A stretch of 64,000 bases of DNA from Gemmatimonadota bacterium. Lineage in GTDB: Bacteria; Latescibacterota; UBA2968; UBA8231. Location: the NCBI GenBank assembly GCA_018660835.1, contig JABJJN010000021.1:1-64000 (forward strand). The letters run 5' to 3'. Numbering within the stretch: the first letter of the stretch is position 1; every line of letters begins with the position of its first letter. The translations under genes and the position numbers were made by a program. Below, piece after piece: positions 1-9,491 of this stretch. The notes below the pieces were generated by a model that did no database searches, was not told the origin of the DNA, and saw only the letters and a program-made list of their open reading frames with translations.

Positions 1-237
1 CTGATCGAGGTCGTCGACAATGGCCCGGGGATCCCTGAGCCACTTCGTGAGCGGGTTTTTGAACCCTTCTTTACGACCAAGGGGCATGGCAAAGGAACTG
101 GGCTCGGGCTGAGCGTTTGCCGATCGATTGCGGAAGCACATGCCGGTCAGCTGTATGCGAGGCGACGAGCTGAAGGGTCGTGCGTTGTGCTGGAGCTACC
201 TGCGTCAGATCAGGCGGCGCTGACGGCCTACAATTAG
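1..237 (+). CDS. Sensor histidine kinase, C-terminal fragment (ATPase domain)
   Basis: Only the last 78 codons lie in the window; the start is upstream of base 1. The reading frame is open from base 1 to a TAG at 235-237. It carries the N-box-to-G2 part of a GHKL ATPase domain: DNGPGIP (G1 box), then FEPFFTTK (F box), then GKGTGLGLS (G2 box), and ends with the usual beta strand. These are the ATP-binding motifs of a two-component kinase. It ends 29 bp before the stop of the convergent response regulator at 267-2570, so the two may be a pair, although tail-to-tail placement does not prove it. The sensor part cannot be judged. Confidence 0.93.
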   Translation: MIEVVDNGPGIPEPLRERVFEPFFTTKGHGKGTGLGLSVCRSIAEAHAGQLYARRRAEGSCVVLELPASDQAALTAYN

Positions 238-266
238 TTGACGGCCTAAAACAGGCGTCACGCAGG

Positions 267-2570
267 TCAGGTCTTCAGTCGCACTCCGTGCAACAGTCCT
301 TGTACCAATTCTCCGACGAAGTCATCAAGGGTCAGCATCAACGCCGCCAGGTCCTGGGTGCTCGTACCCACATGCTTCAACACGGCAGGGAACTCGGGCG
401 ACTGCTCTGCAAGAGCTGTGAAAAAGTCAGCAACAGCCGTTTCGTGCTCCGCACTCACACGGCGCGCTGTAGCAAGCACGGCTTCGACGTTCTCCGGCTC
501 GAGTATGCCCGTCTCGCGCTCTTCATCAGAAACTTCCAGGTCATTGCGCGCATCGCCGAAGCTCTTGCAGATGTCGGCAAATGTAGACAGCAGGGGATTC
601 TCTGAGTCATCTTTTGAATCTTCTGACTCGGTGTCGCCAGTTTCTTTGAGAGACTGAGGAAAGGGGAAGCGCATCTTGGCCAGGCCGTTGGCCAGAGCCA
701 CCAGGACTGTGGTTGCAGATGATTCGTCATTTATTCGATGATGCCCAGCGATCGGCTCGACGTACTCCGGGAATAGCTCCCATCGCTCCAGCAAGGCTCC
801 ACCTGCACCAGGATGCTCGAGCTCACCAACAACAGTTCTCTCCGCCGCGAGTACATCGCGCCATTCCTGTGACTCGATTTCAGCCATGATCAGTGGGATG
901 ACATCAGGATAACAGACGGCATTGAGGATCTTGCCCGTGTCATGCAATACACCCAGTCCGAATGTGTCGAGTTCGTCGTCAACTTGAAACTGTGTCCACA
1001 GTTCCAGTCGACGCAAAGCGCCCTGGACCTCGGGTGGAATCCGAAGGCTGTCAATGAGTTCGCGATGACGTGGCGTCGGATCGTCCATGTTGAGGCTTAG
1101 CAGCTGCACCAGGTAACCGACACTGACGGCGTGTAGGAAGAACTCTCGACTGTCAAAGCCGGCCTGGTCGACTTTTCCCATGAGTTCTGCCATTGCCCGA
1201 CCGACAATGATCTTTCGCGTTTCGTCCATACCGATCATGGACAAGGCTGTTGCAACGGTTTCAATCCGGTTTCTGGCTCCATATCGTGCCAGATTCGCCG
1301 TTCGCAGTATTGATGCTTGCAGGGCACCGTCCACCTCGAGAATTTGTGCGACGTCATTGAAACGCTTGCCGACATCGATCGCGTCGATGACCTGACGACA
1401 GACATGTGGAAATCCAGGTAACATCTCCACGGCCTTGTGGTCGCGAGCCAATCGGGTGCGCACCTCTTCTGGCGTCGCGGGATGATCTTCCTCGTCGCTC
1501 TCTGCAACAGACGCGTCTACGAGGGGCATTAACTCCTGCGTGAAGTATCTCGTCCAAAAGAGGCGCACGTCATCGCCATCGGCATTGCCGCGGGTGCCCC
1601 ATATTTCCATCCGGGTAGACAATTCCTCCAGATCATCCCAACTGAAATTGGCTTGATCTGGATTATGGCAGACAACGACCTGTCGTCGCCTGCCACCATT
1701 GGCCGTCATTCGCACCATGCCCTCCGTAAGCCGTGGCGCATTGGGGCCGAATACGACGCAGCAAATGTCTTCCGCGTGGCGACGGAAGTGCCGTGGGATG
1801 TCGGCACTATGACCGGCCATCACCAGTTTGACTTCGGCTTTGATCTCGCGCTGCTGAAGCTGCTGATTCATTACCTTGTGCGCGGCGTAGATCGTGCGAA
1901 AGTGGTGGTAACTTGGTGACGTGCGCAGTGTGTTTTTGTCGGACGGCACTGGCTCGCAGACGACAACGTAAAGAGGGCGCAGATCGCCATCGCTGCTTGT
2001 GGAGGTAGCTTGTGTCGTGGCCGGAGTCTCTCGAGCTTCGACGCCTGCTTGTTCTGCACTACTTTGAGGCGCGTCGGTGCGCGAACTCTCGAGCAATTCA
2101 TCGATCGCCGTATGCATATCGAAATCATCACCGAGATCACGTTCTTTTTCGAACAAAGCCTGGGCAAAACTCGTATGAGCGCGACGTTCCTGATCCTGAT
2201 GGCGCTCCAGGGCGCGGGCAACGGCCAGGCGCAGATCGGACATGCGAAAGGGTTTGGTCAGGAACTGATACACACCCTTCTGCACAGCGTCGACGGCAAG
2301 ATCTACCGAAGGGTAACCAGTCATGATGAGAGCGACGATGTCCGGTTGCTCCTCCTGCAGTCGCTCGATCAATTTGTCCCCCGTCATGCCAGGCATGCGG
2401 ATGTCCGTGAGGACAACGTCGAAGGTTTTCTGTCGAACGAGGGCGATGGCAGCATCGGCACTTGACGCAGGGGTCGCATCATGCCCCATTTTGTTCAACA
2501 GGGCGGCGCACGTTCGCCGGACGGTTTCCTCGTCATCGACGACGAGTATATTTGCTCTTTTCTTATCCAT
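267..2570 (-). CDS. Response regulator with C-terminal HDOD domain
   Basis: A 767-residue protein. Residues ~8-120 are a receiver domain: acidic pair D12-D13, phosphoacceptor D56 in LTDIRMPG, the MTGY threonine and the lysine of LTKPF. Residues ~120-370 are a linker with no domain I recognise, starting with an acidic Ser/Thr-rich stretch. From ~385 (LPGFPHVCRQVID) an HDOD domain follows, with the GHH motif near residue 605. HDOD proteins are degenerate HD-family signalling outputs that do not bind DNA. The output is therefore probably protein-protein signalling rather than transcription. It diverges from the CBS protein at 2716 across ~145 bp and converges on the kinase ending at 237. Confidence 0.9.
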   Translation of the reverse strand: MDKKRANILVVDDEETVRRTCAALLNKMGHDATPASSADAAIALVRQKTFDVVLTDIRMPGMTGDKLIERLQEEQPDIVALIMTGYPSVDLAVDAVQKGVYQFLTKPFRMSDLRLAVARALERHQDQERRAHTSFAQALFEKERDLGDDFDMHTAIDELLESSRTDAPQSSAEQAGVEARETPATTQATSTSSDGDLRPLYVVVCEPVPSDKNTLRTSPSYHHFRTIYAAHKVMNQQLQQREIKAEVKLVMAGHSADIPRHFRRHAEDICCVVFGPNAPRLTEGMVRMTANGGRRRQVVVCHNPDQANFSWDDLEELSTRMEIWGTRGNADGDDVRLFWTRYFTQELMPLVDASVAESDEEDHPATPEEVRTRLARDHKAVEMLPGFPHVCRQVIDAIDVGKRFNDVAQILEVDGALQASILRTANLARYGARNRIETVATALSMIGMDETRKIIVGRAMAELMGKVDQAGFDSREFFLHAVSVGYLVQLLSLNMDDPTPRHRELIDSLRIPPEVQGALRRLELWTQFQVDDELDTFGLGVLHDTGKILNAVCYPDVIPLIMAEIESQEWRDVLAAERTVVGELEHPGAGGALLERWELFPEYVEPIAGHHRINDESSATTVLVALANGLAKMRFPFPQSLKETGDTESEDSKDDSENPLLSTFADICKSFGDARNDLEVSDEERETGILEPENVEAVLATARRVSAEHETAVADFFTALAEQSPEFPAVLKHVGTSTQDLAALMLTLDDFVGELVQGLLHGVRLKT

Positions 2571-2715
2571 CCGATGACTGTTTTGTCGATTTTTGAACTT
2601 TTTTCAACCGTGCGCATGTCCTTAAGCAACAACAAGTTAGCGTCCGTACAATGCACTCTTTTGGGTGTCCTCTGTCAAGTCCCTTCCGGTTTCTCGACCT
2701 CGAGAGGTGGTTTTC

Positions 2716-3174
2716 ATGAGTTTGACTGCCCACGACATAATGAATCCCGATGTCGTCACTGCACGCCATGATCTGTCACTGCACCAGTTGGTGCTCCTGC
2801 TACAGACAAACGCCATCACCGGACTCCCCGTGTTGGATGGTGAGGGGGAACTTGTTGGTGTCGTCTCGACGCGAGATCTCGTCCGTGTCGAGGATGAGCA
2901 GGCGGAGGAAGAGCGCTCTCACTACCATGCGCGCACTTCGGGTTCCATCAGTGAACTCGACGAATGGCAGGACGACGGTCGTGATCTGACGGTTGGAGAT
3001 ATCATGTCAGTGCATGTTGTCTCGGCGGGCCCCAATACCTCTGTCAAGGAGCTGGCCGCCACAATGGTCGATCACGACATCCATCGCGTCGTGATTCTTG
3101 ATGGATCGACCCTCGTCGGAATCGTCGGGAGTCTGGATATCCTCAGAGCTGTGAGTCTGGGACGTCTGTCGTGA
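2716..3174 (+). CDS. CBS-domain pair protein
   Basis: A 152-residue cytosolic protein made almost entirely of two CBS motifs. Residues ~1-60 hold MTAHDIMNP-like and VSTRDLVRV signatures, and residues ~90-150 hold VGDIMSVHV and VGIVGSLDILRAV. CBS pairs (Bateman modules) sense adenylates and regulate partner proteins; the partner is unknown here. An in-frame ATG lies 51 bp upstream (2665). I chose 2716 because a GAGGTGG Shine-Dalgarno sequence sits 8 bp before it and because the family begins at this point. The stop overlaps the GTG of the gluconokinase gene (GTGA), so the two are translationally coupled. Confidence 0.88.
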   Translation: MSLTAHDIMNPDVVTARHDLSLHQLVLLLQTNAITGLPVLDGEGELVGVVSTRDLVRVEDEQAEEERSHYHARTSGSISELDEWQDDGRDLTVGDIMSVHVVSAGPNTSVKELAATMVDHDIHRVVILDGSTLVGIVGSLDILRAVSLGRLS

Positions 3175-3686
3175 CTGGATCTCGTTTGCCCATTGCCCTC
3201 GTATTGATGGGGGTCACGGGAAGTGGGAAGTCGACGGTGGGGCAGATGCTCTCTGAGCGCCTCGACTGGCCATTCCTCGATGGCGATGATTTCCATCCAC
3301 AGAAGAACGTTGAAAAGATGGCTCAGGGCACACCCCTGACGGATGACGACCGCAAGCCCTGGCTCCAGCGTCTGGCCGACGAACTGGGTACCCACCTTGA
3401 TGCGGGCACAAGCTGCCTACTCGCCTGCTCGGCCCTGCGCGCCAGCTACAGACATCTGCTGGTTGGAGACAGGCCACAAGACATAAGATTTGTACACCTG
3501 AACGGGTCGGCAGAGCTCATTGGTTCACGACTTCGCGACCGAGTCCATCGTTATATGCCGCCCTCGCTTCTCCAGAGTCAGTTCGACACCCTCGAGACGC
3601 CAGAGCAAGCACTGACCATCAGTATCGATGCCACTCCTGGGCAGATTGTGGAGCGCATCCTTCGCGAACTTGGCATCGTCGCGTAA
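3171..3686 (+). CDS. gntK: Gluconokinase
   Basis: A 171-residue P-loop kinase that phosphorylates D-gluconate to 6-phosphogluconate in the cytosol, feeding the pentose phosphate or Entner-Doudoroff route. The Walker A motif is GVTGSGKST (~14-22), followed by the family signature DGDDFHP (~38-44) and KNVEKMAQGTPLTDDDRKPW. Length matches the family (~165-180). It starts at a GTG that overlaps the CBS stop by 4 bp. The gene is followed at once by the convergent end of the Mrp operon (3721), with no clear terminator in the 34-bp gap. Confidence 0.93.
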   Translation: MTGSRLPIALVLMGVTGSGKSTVGQMLSERLDWPFLDGDDFHPQKNVEKMAQGTPLTDDDRKPWLQRLADELGTHLDAGTSCLLACSALRASYRHLLVGDRPQDIRFVHLNGSAELIGSRLRDRVHRYMPPSLLQSQFDTLETPEQALTISIDATPGQIVERILRELGIVA

Positions 3687-3720
3687 TCTCACGACTCGGC
3701 AGGGCTCTCTTGCAGCCTGA

Positions 3721-5436
3721 TCAGAAGCTGCCGCGATAGACAAACAGCAGATAGGCCGATAACAGCGTGACGATCAGTAGCACTCCAGTACTGGTCAGCC
3801 ACGTGCGCGCGAAAACGCCTGTGGGGCCATGGTATGATTTTGCATAGCCGATGCAGTTGGCGGCCAATCGCTTGCCACCGGCAATGAAGTCGTCGCGAGC
3901 CGGACCGGCGATGCCATTGAATGTCCTGATCAGAGCGGGAATCCACTTCCGATACAACACATCTGAGTCGAGGTTCGTGCACGGCACTTCCGGTGTCTCC
4001 CAGTGGCGTCGGGCGAGGACCGCGAAGGCCAGCAGAGCGAACACGAGCAGTTGTAGCTGCGTGACCACATGGCTTGCCGTGTAGGGCTCGAACTCAACGG
4101 GGTAGGGCAGGATACTGTAGAGTGGCGCGGGGAAGACTCCGATGCCGACGCAAAGGAATGCTGTGATGCCCATCGCCAGCAGCATGTTCAGTGGTGCTTC
4201 CTTGCAGCGGATACCGCTGTCGTGGTGGCCGAAGAATCCGTAGAAGGGGATCTTGATCCCTGAATGGTGGAGCACACCGGCGGAGGCAAAGATCATGACA
4301 AACCAGGTCAGGTCCCAGCCCTCATTTGCAACAGCGGTCAGGGTCATGGACTTGGTGACAAAGCCGCTGAACAGAGGGAAGGCGGAGATCGACAGGGCGC
4401 CGATAACGCAGAAGAAGGTCGTCCACGGCATCGATCGATAGAGCATGCCGAGCTCGGATGCCTTGGTCGTGCCCACACGGTGCAAGATCGCCCCCATGGA
4501 CATGAACAACAGTGCCTTGTAGAGGATGTGGGCGAAGGCGTGACTGGCAGCGCCATTGATCGCCATCGTTGTGCCAACACCGACACCGACGACCATGAAG
4601 CCCAACTGATTGTTCAAGCTGTAGGCCAGCACTTTGCGCAGATCGTTCTCGATCACGGCGAAGAAGACGGGAAAGGCCATCATCACGGCGCCGATCGGTA
4701 TCAGAATGTCAGTGCCGGCGAATCCTCGAGCCAGTGCATAGACCGACAACTTCGTCGTGAAGGCTGACAAGAATACGGTGCCCGTTGCGGTGGCTTCCGG
4801 GTAGGCATCCTGCAGCCAGTTGTGCAGGAAGGGGAAGGCGCACTTGATGCCAAAGGCGATGAAGATCAGTGTCGGCCCCAGATTGTCCGTGAAACTCAAG
4901 TCGCCCAGGTGTACGAAGGCGAGGGAGCCTGTGTCGCCGTAGTGGATCAATACGCCTGCCAGCAGGATCACACCGGATCCCACCTGAATCACCAGATATC
5001 GCATACCCGCCTTGTACGAGCGATCCGTATGGCGAGCCCAGATCAGGAACACGGAAGAGACAGCCGTCAACTCCCAGCAGACGAAGAGCGTGATCAGGTC
5101 ACCGGCAAAAGCTCCAGCGATAGCTGACCCAGCGTAGATAAAGCCTGCCACATGCTGAATCGGATCCTTCACGTGTACCGAATACAGTGCACAGAGGAAG
5201 GCCGCCAAGTGGAAGATGTAGCCCCAGACGAGGCTGAGCTTGTCGATCCGGGCGAGGGTCAGATGGTAGTCGAACAACTGGATCTCGCCGTAGGACCCGT
5301 GCCCAAGGCTGAGCAGGTGCGCGAAACTTACCAGGGGCAAAGCCAGCATCCACGCCGAGCGCAGGTGACCGCGCAGCAACGGTACCAGCAGGGCGCCGAG
5401 GATGAGCAGCGTGCCAGGTGGCATGTGCTCAGGCAT
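3721..5436 (-). CDS. Proton-conducting antiporter subunit, MrpD/NuoL-like (third paralogue, D'')
   Basis: A 571-residue membrane protein with about 14 hydrophobic helices, of the NADH-quinone oxidoreductase/Mrp antiporter-like family. The proton-path residues are visible: the TM5 glutamate in CWELTAVS, the TM7 lysine in GIKCAFPFLHNWL and the TM8 lysine in LYKALLFMS. The C-terminus has a ~70-residue cytosolic stretch and one more helix, longer than in the two sister subunits. An upstream in-frame extension to 5547 is out-of-frame coding sequence of the gene at 5429-5713, so I place the start at 5436, overlapping that gene by 8 bp. It is the last gene of the antiporter operon. Confidence 0.87.
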   Translation of the reverse strand: MPEHMPPGTLLILGALLVPLLRGHLRSAWMLALPLVSFAHLLSLGHGSYGEIQLFDYHLTLARIDKLSLVWGYIFHLAAFLCALYSVHVKDPIQHVAGFIYAGSAIAGAFAGDLITLFVCWELTAVSSVFLIWARHTDRSYKAGMRYLVIQVGSGVILLAGVLIHYGDTGSLAFVHLGDLSFTDNLGPTLIFIAFGIKCAFPFLHNWLQDAYPEATATGTVFLSAFTTKLSVYALARGFAGTDILIPIGAVMMAFPVFFAVIENDLRKVLAYSLNNQLGFMVVGVGVGTTMAINGAASHAFAHILYKALLFMSMGAILHRVGTTKASELGMLYRSMPWTTFFCVIGALSISAFPLFSGFVTKSMTLTAVANEGWDLTWFVMIFASAGVLHHSGIKIPFYGFFGHHDSGIRCKEAPLNMLLAMGITAFLCVGIGVFPAPLYSILPYPVEFEPYTASHVVTQLQLLVFALLAFAVLARRHWETPEVPCTNLDSDVLYRKWIPALIRTFNGIAGPARDDFIAGGKRLAANCIGYAKSYHGPTGVFARTWLTSTGVLLIVTLLSAYLLFVYRGSF

Positions 5437-5713
5437 AGTAGTCCTCGTCGCGCATGACAACGCGACGCCAGATGAAGCCAGCGCCCACGATGAGGGAATA
5501 GGCGATGAAACCGAAGATCGAATAGAAGGCGAACCAGCCTTCGGCACTGTAGTGGATGTGTTTGTGATAGCCGATGTGAAGCAGATCGAGGACGTCAGGA
5601 ATCAGCAGACCCAGGCAGATCACGATGAGCAGTCGATAGAGCAGGGTCAGACTTGAACCGCGTTCGATCCACGGTGTCTGCGTTTCGTCTGTCTGCTGTT
5701 GTTCGTCAGTCAT
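5429..5713 (-). CDS. Small two-helix membrane protein of the Mrp operon
   Basis: A 94-residue protein with a short Gln/Thr-rich N-terminus and two hydrophobic segments (about 24-42 and 62-82), ending in charged residues. It lies between two antiporter-like subunits in the operon and has no domain I can name. The start at 5713 is preceded by AGGAGCG five bases upstream. An earlier possible start at 5740 would overlap the previous gene. Its stop overlaps the next gene's start. Position and size suggest an accessory or assembly subunit, which is inference. Confidence 0.72.
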   Translation of the reverse strand: MTDEQQQTDETQTPWIERGSSLTLLYRLLIVICLGLLIPDVLDLLHIGYHKHIHYSAEGWFAFYSIFGFIAYSLIVGAGFIWRRVVMRDEDYYA

Positions 5714-5729
5714 GGGTCGCTCCTGAAGT

Positions 5730-7241
5730 CTACTTGCCAACGATCGGCGCCAGGAGCCGGAAGACGGGCTCCGCGTAGAAAAACAGCACGATACAACCGA
5801 GGGCCGTGAACATCAGTGGGCCAACCATCAGAACAGGGGCCTCATGGATTCCCTCACCGTGATCGGCCTGCACGTGTCCATGATCCGTGGCGGCGGCACC
5901 CGCCGAAGCTGGGGCCCGCAACACGCCGGGGAAAAACGCTCGGATGGGGATGGGAATCAGATACATGATGTTCAGCAGTGAACTGATCATCAGCACAGCG
6001 ACGAAGATGAGGTGACCGGATTCGACGGCTCCCAGCGCCAGATACCACTTGCTCCACGAACCACCCAGGGGCGGCACGCCAATGACGCTGAGGGCACCGA
6101 TGAAGAAGGCGATCATGGTGAAAGGCATCTGTTTGCCAATGCCGACCATATCACTGATTTCCGTCTTGTGTAGGGCGACATTGATGGCGCCGGCGCAGAA
6201 GAACAAGGTAATCTTGCCGAAGGCATGCATGACGATGTGCATGCCACCACCGATGATACCCCACTCCGTGGCCAGGGCGGCGCCGAGGACGATGTAGGAC
6301 AATTGGCTCACCGTAGAGTAAGCCAGCCGAGCCTTCAGATTGTCCTTCGTCATCGCGATCAACGAAGAGATCACCACGGTGCCACCCGCCACATACATGA
6401 GCCAGACACTGGCGCCTGTATCTGCCAGCAAATCAATCCCGAAGATGTAGACGATGACTTTGAGGATCGTGAAGACACCGGCTTTCACGACCGCTACTGC
6501 GTGCAGCAGGGCACTGACCGGTGTTGGTGCCACCATGGCTGCTGGCAACCAGCGATGGAAAGGCATCAGCGCAGCTTTGCCCGTACCAAAAGCGAATAGA
6601 GCGAGCAGGATGTAGAGGGAATTGCCCTCGACATTGCCGGCGAGAATGCCTCCTGGAGTGAAATCAAGCGTGCCCGTTGCTACATACGTCCAGATGACTG
6701 CCAGCAAGAGAAATGCAACAGACGTGCTGATCAGGATGCCCAGGTAAATACGGCCACCCCGCAGAGCGTCCGCCGTGCGCGCGTGTGTCACCAGCGGATA
6801 GGTCGACAGGGTCAACACCTCGTAGAACACGAACAGTGTCAGCAGGTTGCGTGCGTAGGCGACACCGAGGGCTGCCGTAATGGCGACGGCAAAAAAGAAG
6901 AAGAACCGTGTCTGATCGACTTCGTGATGCCCTCGCATGTAGCCGAAGCCATACAGCGATGTGACGATCCACAAGCCGGAAGCAACGAGGGCGAAAATCA
7001 TCCCCAGCGGCTCAACGTGGAAGCTCAGTGAGAGGCCCGGCACGAATTCCAGCACGTTCAACTCGGCGACACCACCGGTCTGTACTGTCGGCACCAGAGT
7101 ACAAACCGTGCCAAAGGTCAGCAGACCTGCAATGATCGTGAGTGAATCGCGCAGATTCGGGCGAGATCCGCACAGGGCGATGATCGGTCCGAAGGCGATT
7201 GGCAACAGCAGGGAAACCAGCAGAGCCGTGTGTGGCGTCAT
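5730..7241 (-). CDS. Proton-conducting antiporter subunit, MrpD/NuoN-like (second paralogue, D')
   Basis: A 503-residue polytopic membrane protein of the NuoL/M/N-MrpA/D family. Key residues are present: the TM5 glutamate in FYEVLTLSTYP, the TM7 lysine in GTGKAALMPFHRWLP and the following VVKAG lysine, and a further lysine in HAFGKITLFF. A His-rich cytosolic loop (DHGHVQADHGEG) lies near residue 460. The start overlaps the stop of the mrpD gene at 7238 by 4 bp (ATGA). It probably forms one proton or cation channel of the complex. It is similar in size to MrpD and NuoN, so the exact orthology is uncertain. Confidence 0.88.
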   Translation of the reverse strand: MTPHTALLVSLLLPIAFGPIIALCGSRPNLRDSLTIIAGLLTFGTVCTLVPTVQTGGVAELNVLEFVPGLSLSFHVEPLGMIFALVASGLWIVTSLYGFGYMRGHHEVDQTRFFFFFAVAITAALGVAYARNLLTLFVFYEVLTLSTYPLVTHARTADALRGGRIYLGILISTSVAFLLLAVIWTYVATGTLDFTPGGILAGNVEGNSLYILLALFAFGTGKAALMPFHRWLPAAMVAPTPVSALLHAVAVVKAGVFTILKVIVYIFGIDLLADTGASVWLMYVAGGTVVISSLIAMTKDNLKARLAYSTVSQLSYIVLGAALATEWGIIGGGMHIVMHAFGKITLFFCAGAINVALHKTEISDMVGIGKQMPFTMIAFFIGALSVIGVPPLGGSWSKWYLALGAVESGHLIFVAVLMISSLLNIMYLIPIPIRAFFPGVLRAPASAGAAATDHGHVQADHGEGIHEAPVLMVGPLMFTALGCIVLFFYAEPVFRLLAPIVGK

Positions 7242-8728
7242 CTTGCCAGGCCTCCCATCAGGGCTTCAGCGCCGGCTCGTGCAAGACCCGCAGTGAAAGT
7301 GGCTGTCGCACCGAAGTAGAGTGTGGCGCCGATCAGAATCCACGTGGGGATCAGCATGGCCAAAGGTGCTTCGGTGGCCTGCGCCGCTTTGCCTTCCGGG
7401 TCGTGGAAGTAAGCTGTTTCGACAATCTTCCAGATATATGCGACAGCAAGCAGGGAGCCCAGAAGGATCAAAACTGCCACAGGCCACCAGCCACGCTCGA
7501 GGGCGGCGCTGACGAGATACCATTTGCTGATGAAGCCGACGGTCAATGGCACGCCGATCAGGCTCAGGCCGCCGAACACGAAGGCGGCCATCGTGACGGG
7601 CATGCGCTTGCCAATGCCGCGCAGCTCAGATAATTCCACCGTGCCGAGACGCATCACGATACAACCGAGGGCAAGAAACAGAGCGCCCTTCATGACGGCG
7701 TGGTTGAACAGATGCACGAGCGTCGCCGTGAGGCCAGTGACTGATACCAGGCCGATCCCTACGACCATGTAGCCAACCTGGGCAATCGATGAGTAGGCAA
7801 GCAAGCGCTTCAGGTTTGTCTGGAACACGGCGACCGTCGAGGCGACAAAGACGCCGAGCAAGCCCAGTGGCACGAGGAAATACTCGATATGCAGCGTGTC
7901 AAAGGCGTATTCGCGGCCGAAGATCCCGTAGAAGAATCGCAGGAAGACGTATACGGAGACCTTCGTCGCCGTCGCGGCCACGAAGGCAGTCACCACGGAT
8001 GGTGCGTAGGTGTAGGCGTTCGGCAGCCACAGATGCAGCGGAAACAGAGCCAACTTCAGGCTCAGTCCGACCGTGAGGAAGGCGAAGGCTGCCAGCACGG
8101 TGCGTGTATGCATGACCGGCTGCAGGCGTTCGGCAAGGTCTACCATGTTCAGGGTGCCCGTCATCATGTAGAGAAGACCGATACCGATGACGAAGAACGT
8201 CGCTCCAATGGTCCCCACGATCAGGTACTGGAAAGACGCCGTCAGCGCGCGTCGATCGGTTCCCATCCCGATCAAGGCATACATCGACAGAGACGATATC
8301 TCGAGAAAGACGAAGACATTGAACGCGTCTCCCGTGATGGTCATCCCCATCAGGCCCGTGAGACACAGCAAATAGGCCGTGTAGAACAGACTCGCTCGTG
8401 CCTCGGGCAATTCGGCTTCGATACTGGCAGGAGCATACAGCAGAACCACGGCCCCTATCAGCGATACAAGGATCAGTACGAAAGCATTGACCGCATCGAC
8501 ACGATACTCAATCCCCCAGGGTGGTTCCCAACCGCCGAGGTGATAGGATATTGGGCCGTGAGACAATACTTGCAACATCAGACCGCCTGCCATGGCCAGG
8601 CAGGCCCATGCGACGACGACGGCGAGGATCCAAACGAGTTGGCGGCGCCGCAGAATGATGCACAGGGGCGCAGCAACCATGGGCACAATGATCTGTAGAA
8701 TCGGCAAATGCTGGCTGATCAAATTCAT
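7238..8728 (-). CDS. mrpD: Na+/H+ antiporter subunit D
   Basis: A 496-residue membrane protein with about 14 helices and the conserved antiporter-like residues: the glutamate in FVFLEISSLSMYAL (TM5), the lysine in LSLKLALFPLHLWLP (TM7) and the lysine in NHAVMKGALFLALG. It directly follows mrpC with a 4-bp overlap, the canonical C-D order of Mrp operons, so I call this one MrpD. It conducts protons within the multisubunit monovalent cation/proton antiporter in the inner membrane. Confidence 0.9.
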   Translation of the reverse strand: MNLISQHLPILQIIVPMVAAPLCIILRRRQLVWILAVVVAWACLAMAGGLMLQVLSHGPISYHLGGWEPPWGIEYRVDAVNAFVLILVSLIGAVVLLYAPASIEAELPEARASLFYTAYLLCLTGLMGMTITGDAFNVFVFLEISSLSMYALIGMGTDRRALTASFQYLIVGTIGATFFVIGIGLLYMMTGTLNMVDLAERLQPVMHTRTVLAAFAFLTVGLSLKLALFPLHLWLPNAYTYAPSVVTAFVAATATKVSVYVFLRFFYGIFGREYAFDTLHIEYFLVPLGLLGVFVASTVAVFQTNLKRLLAYSSIAQVGYMVVGIGLVSVTGLTATLVHLFNHAVMKGALFLALGCIVMRLGTVELSELRGIGKRMPVTMAAFVFGGLSLIGVPLTVGFISKWYLVSAALERGWWPVAVLILLGSLLAVAYIWKIVETAYFHDPEGKAAQATEAPLAMLIPTWILIGATLYFGATATFTAGLARAGAEALMGGLAR

Positions 8729-9072
8729 GTCTGATCCGCCAGCAGAATTTCATCATCCTCGATCGTGCCGTAGGCCTCTTTGATACGAATGATCAACGCC
8801 ATGCCAACAGCCGTTGTGGCAATACCCACGACAATCGCTGTCAGGATCAGTACGTGAGGCAGGGGGTTGGAATACGCCGTGCCCGGTGCCGTCAGAATCG
8901 GCGCTGTGCCACCTGAAACCTTGCCCATCGTGATATAGAGGATGAAGACGGAGGTCTGGAATAGTGTCAGGCCCACCATTTTCTTCACCAGATTGCTCGT
9001 CGACATGACGACATAGAAACCTGTCATCATCAGAAACACGACAACCCAGTAGTTGATGAGGCCAGGCGTCAT
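8725..9072 (-). CDS. mrpC: Na+/H+ antiporter subunit C (NuoK-like)
   Basis: A 115-residue protein with three hydrophobic helices, the NuoK-like MrpC fold. Helix 2 contains KKMVGLTLFQTSVFIL, and the loop before helix 3 has the family's PLPHVLILTAIVVG, where the conserved Pro-His-LTAIV motif precedes the last helix. It overlaps mrpB upstream and mrpD downstream by 4 bp each. Length is typical for MrpC (~110-115). Confidence 0.93.
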   Translation of the reverse strand: MTPGLINYWVVVFLMMTGFYVVMSTSNLVKKMVGLTLFQTSVFILYITMGKVSGGTAPILTAPGTAYSNPLPHVLILTAIVVGIATTAVGMALIIRIKEAYGTIEDDEILLADQT

Positions 9073-9491
9073 GACTTCTTACGAGCGGAGAAGATGAAGA
9101 ATGTCGACGTCATCACAGTGGTCACCGTGATCCCCACACCAAGCTCAACCAGCAGAATGCCGAGGTGTTGGCCGTGTACTGGGTTATGGTGATCCAGGGC
9201 GCCGTAGTCGAGGAAGTTACCACCCAACACGATGCCGGCGACACCGGTCCCGGCATAGAGCAGAATGCCGCATGCAACAAGCAACTGCAGCGCCCGTGGG
9301 TGGACAACGCGTTTGGCTTGTTCAGTCCCGAAGATCAAGGCGTAGAGAACCAAGGCGGCGGCGAAAATGACACCCGCCTGAAAACCTCCGCCCGGGCCAA
9401 AATCACCGTGAAACTGCACATACAGGGCAAAGAGCATGAGAAAAGGAATGAACATCTTGGCGATGACCCGCAGGATCGGTTGGTTGCTCAT
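9069..9491 (-). CDS. mrpB: Na+/H+ antiporter subunit B (MnhB domain)
   Basis: A 140-residue protein with four predicted helices and the MnhB signature, HGDFGPGGGFQAGVIFAA, in the first half. This Gly-rich segment is diagnostic of the family. The start overlaps the MbhDE-like gene's stop (ATGA), and the end overlaps mrpC. In canonical operons MrpB follows the C-terminal part of MrpA; here it follows a free-standing gene for that part. Confidence 0.93.
   Translation of the reverse strand: MSNQPILRVIAKMFIPFLMLFALYVQFHGDFGPGGGFQAGVIFAAALVLYALIFGTEQAKRVVHPRALQLLVACGILLYAGTGVAGIVLGGNFLDYGALDHHNPVHGQHLGILLVELGVGITVTTVMTSTFFIFSARKKS

Noticed and set aside
7889..8698. A 269-residue plus-strand ORF antisense to mrpD
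   Set aside because: Lies wholly inside mrpD, has low-complexity His/Gln/Arg composition, and no domain or ribosome site. It is an overlap artefact of GC-rich coding sequence.
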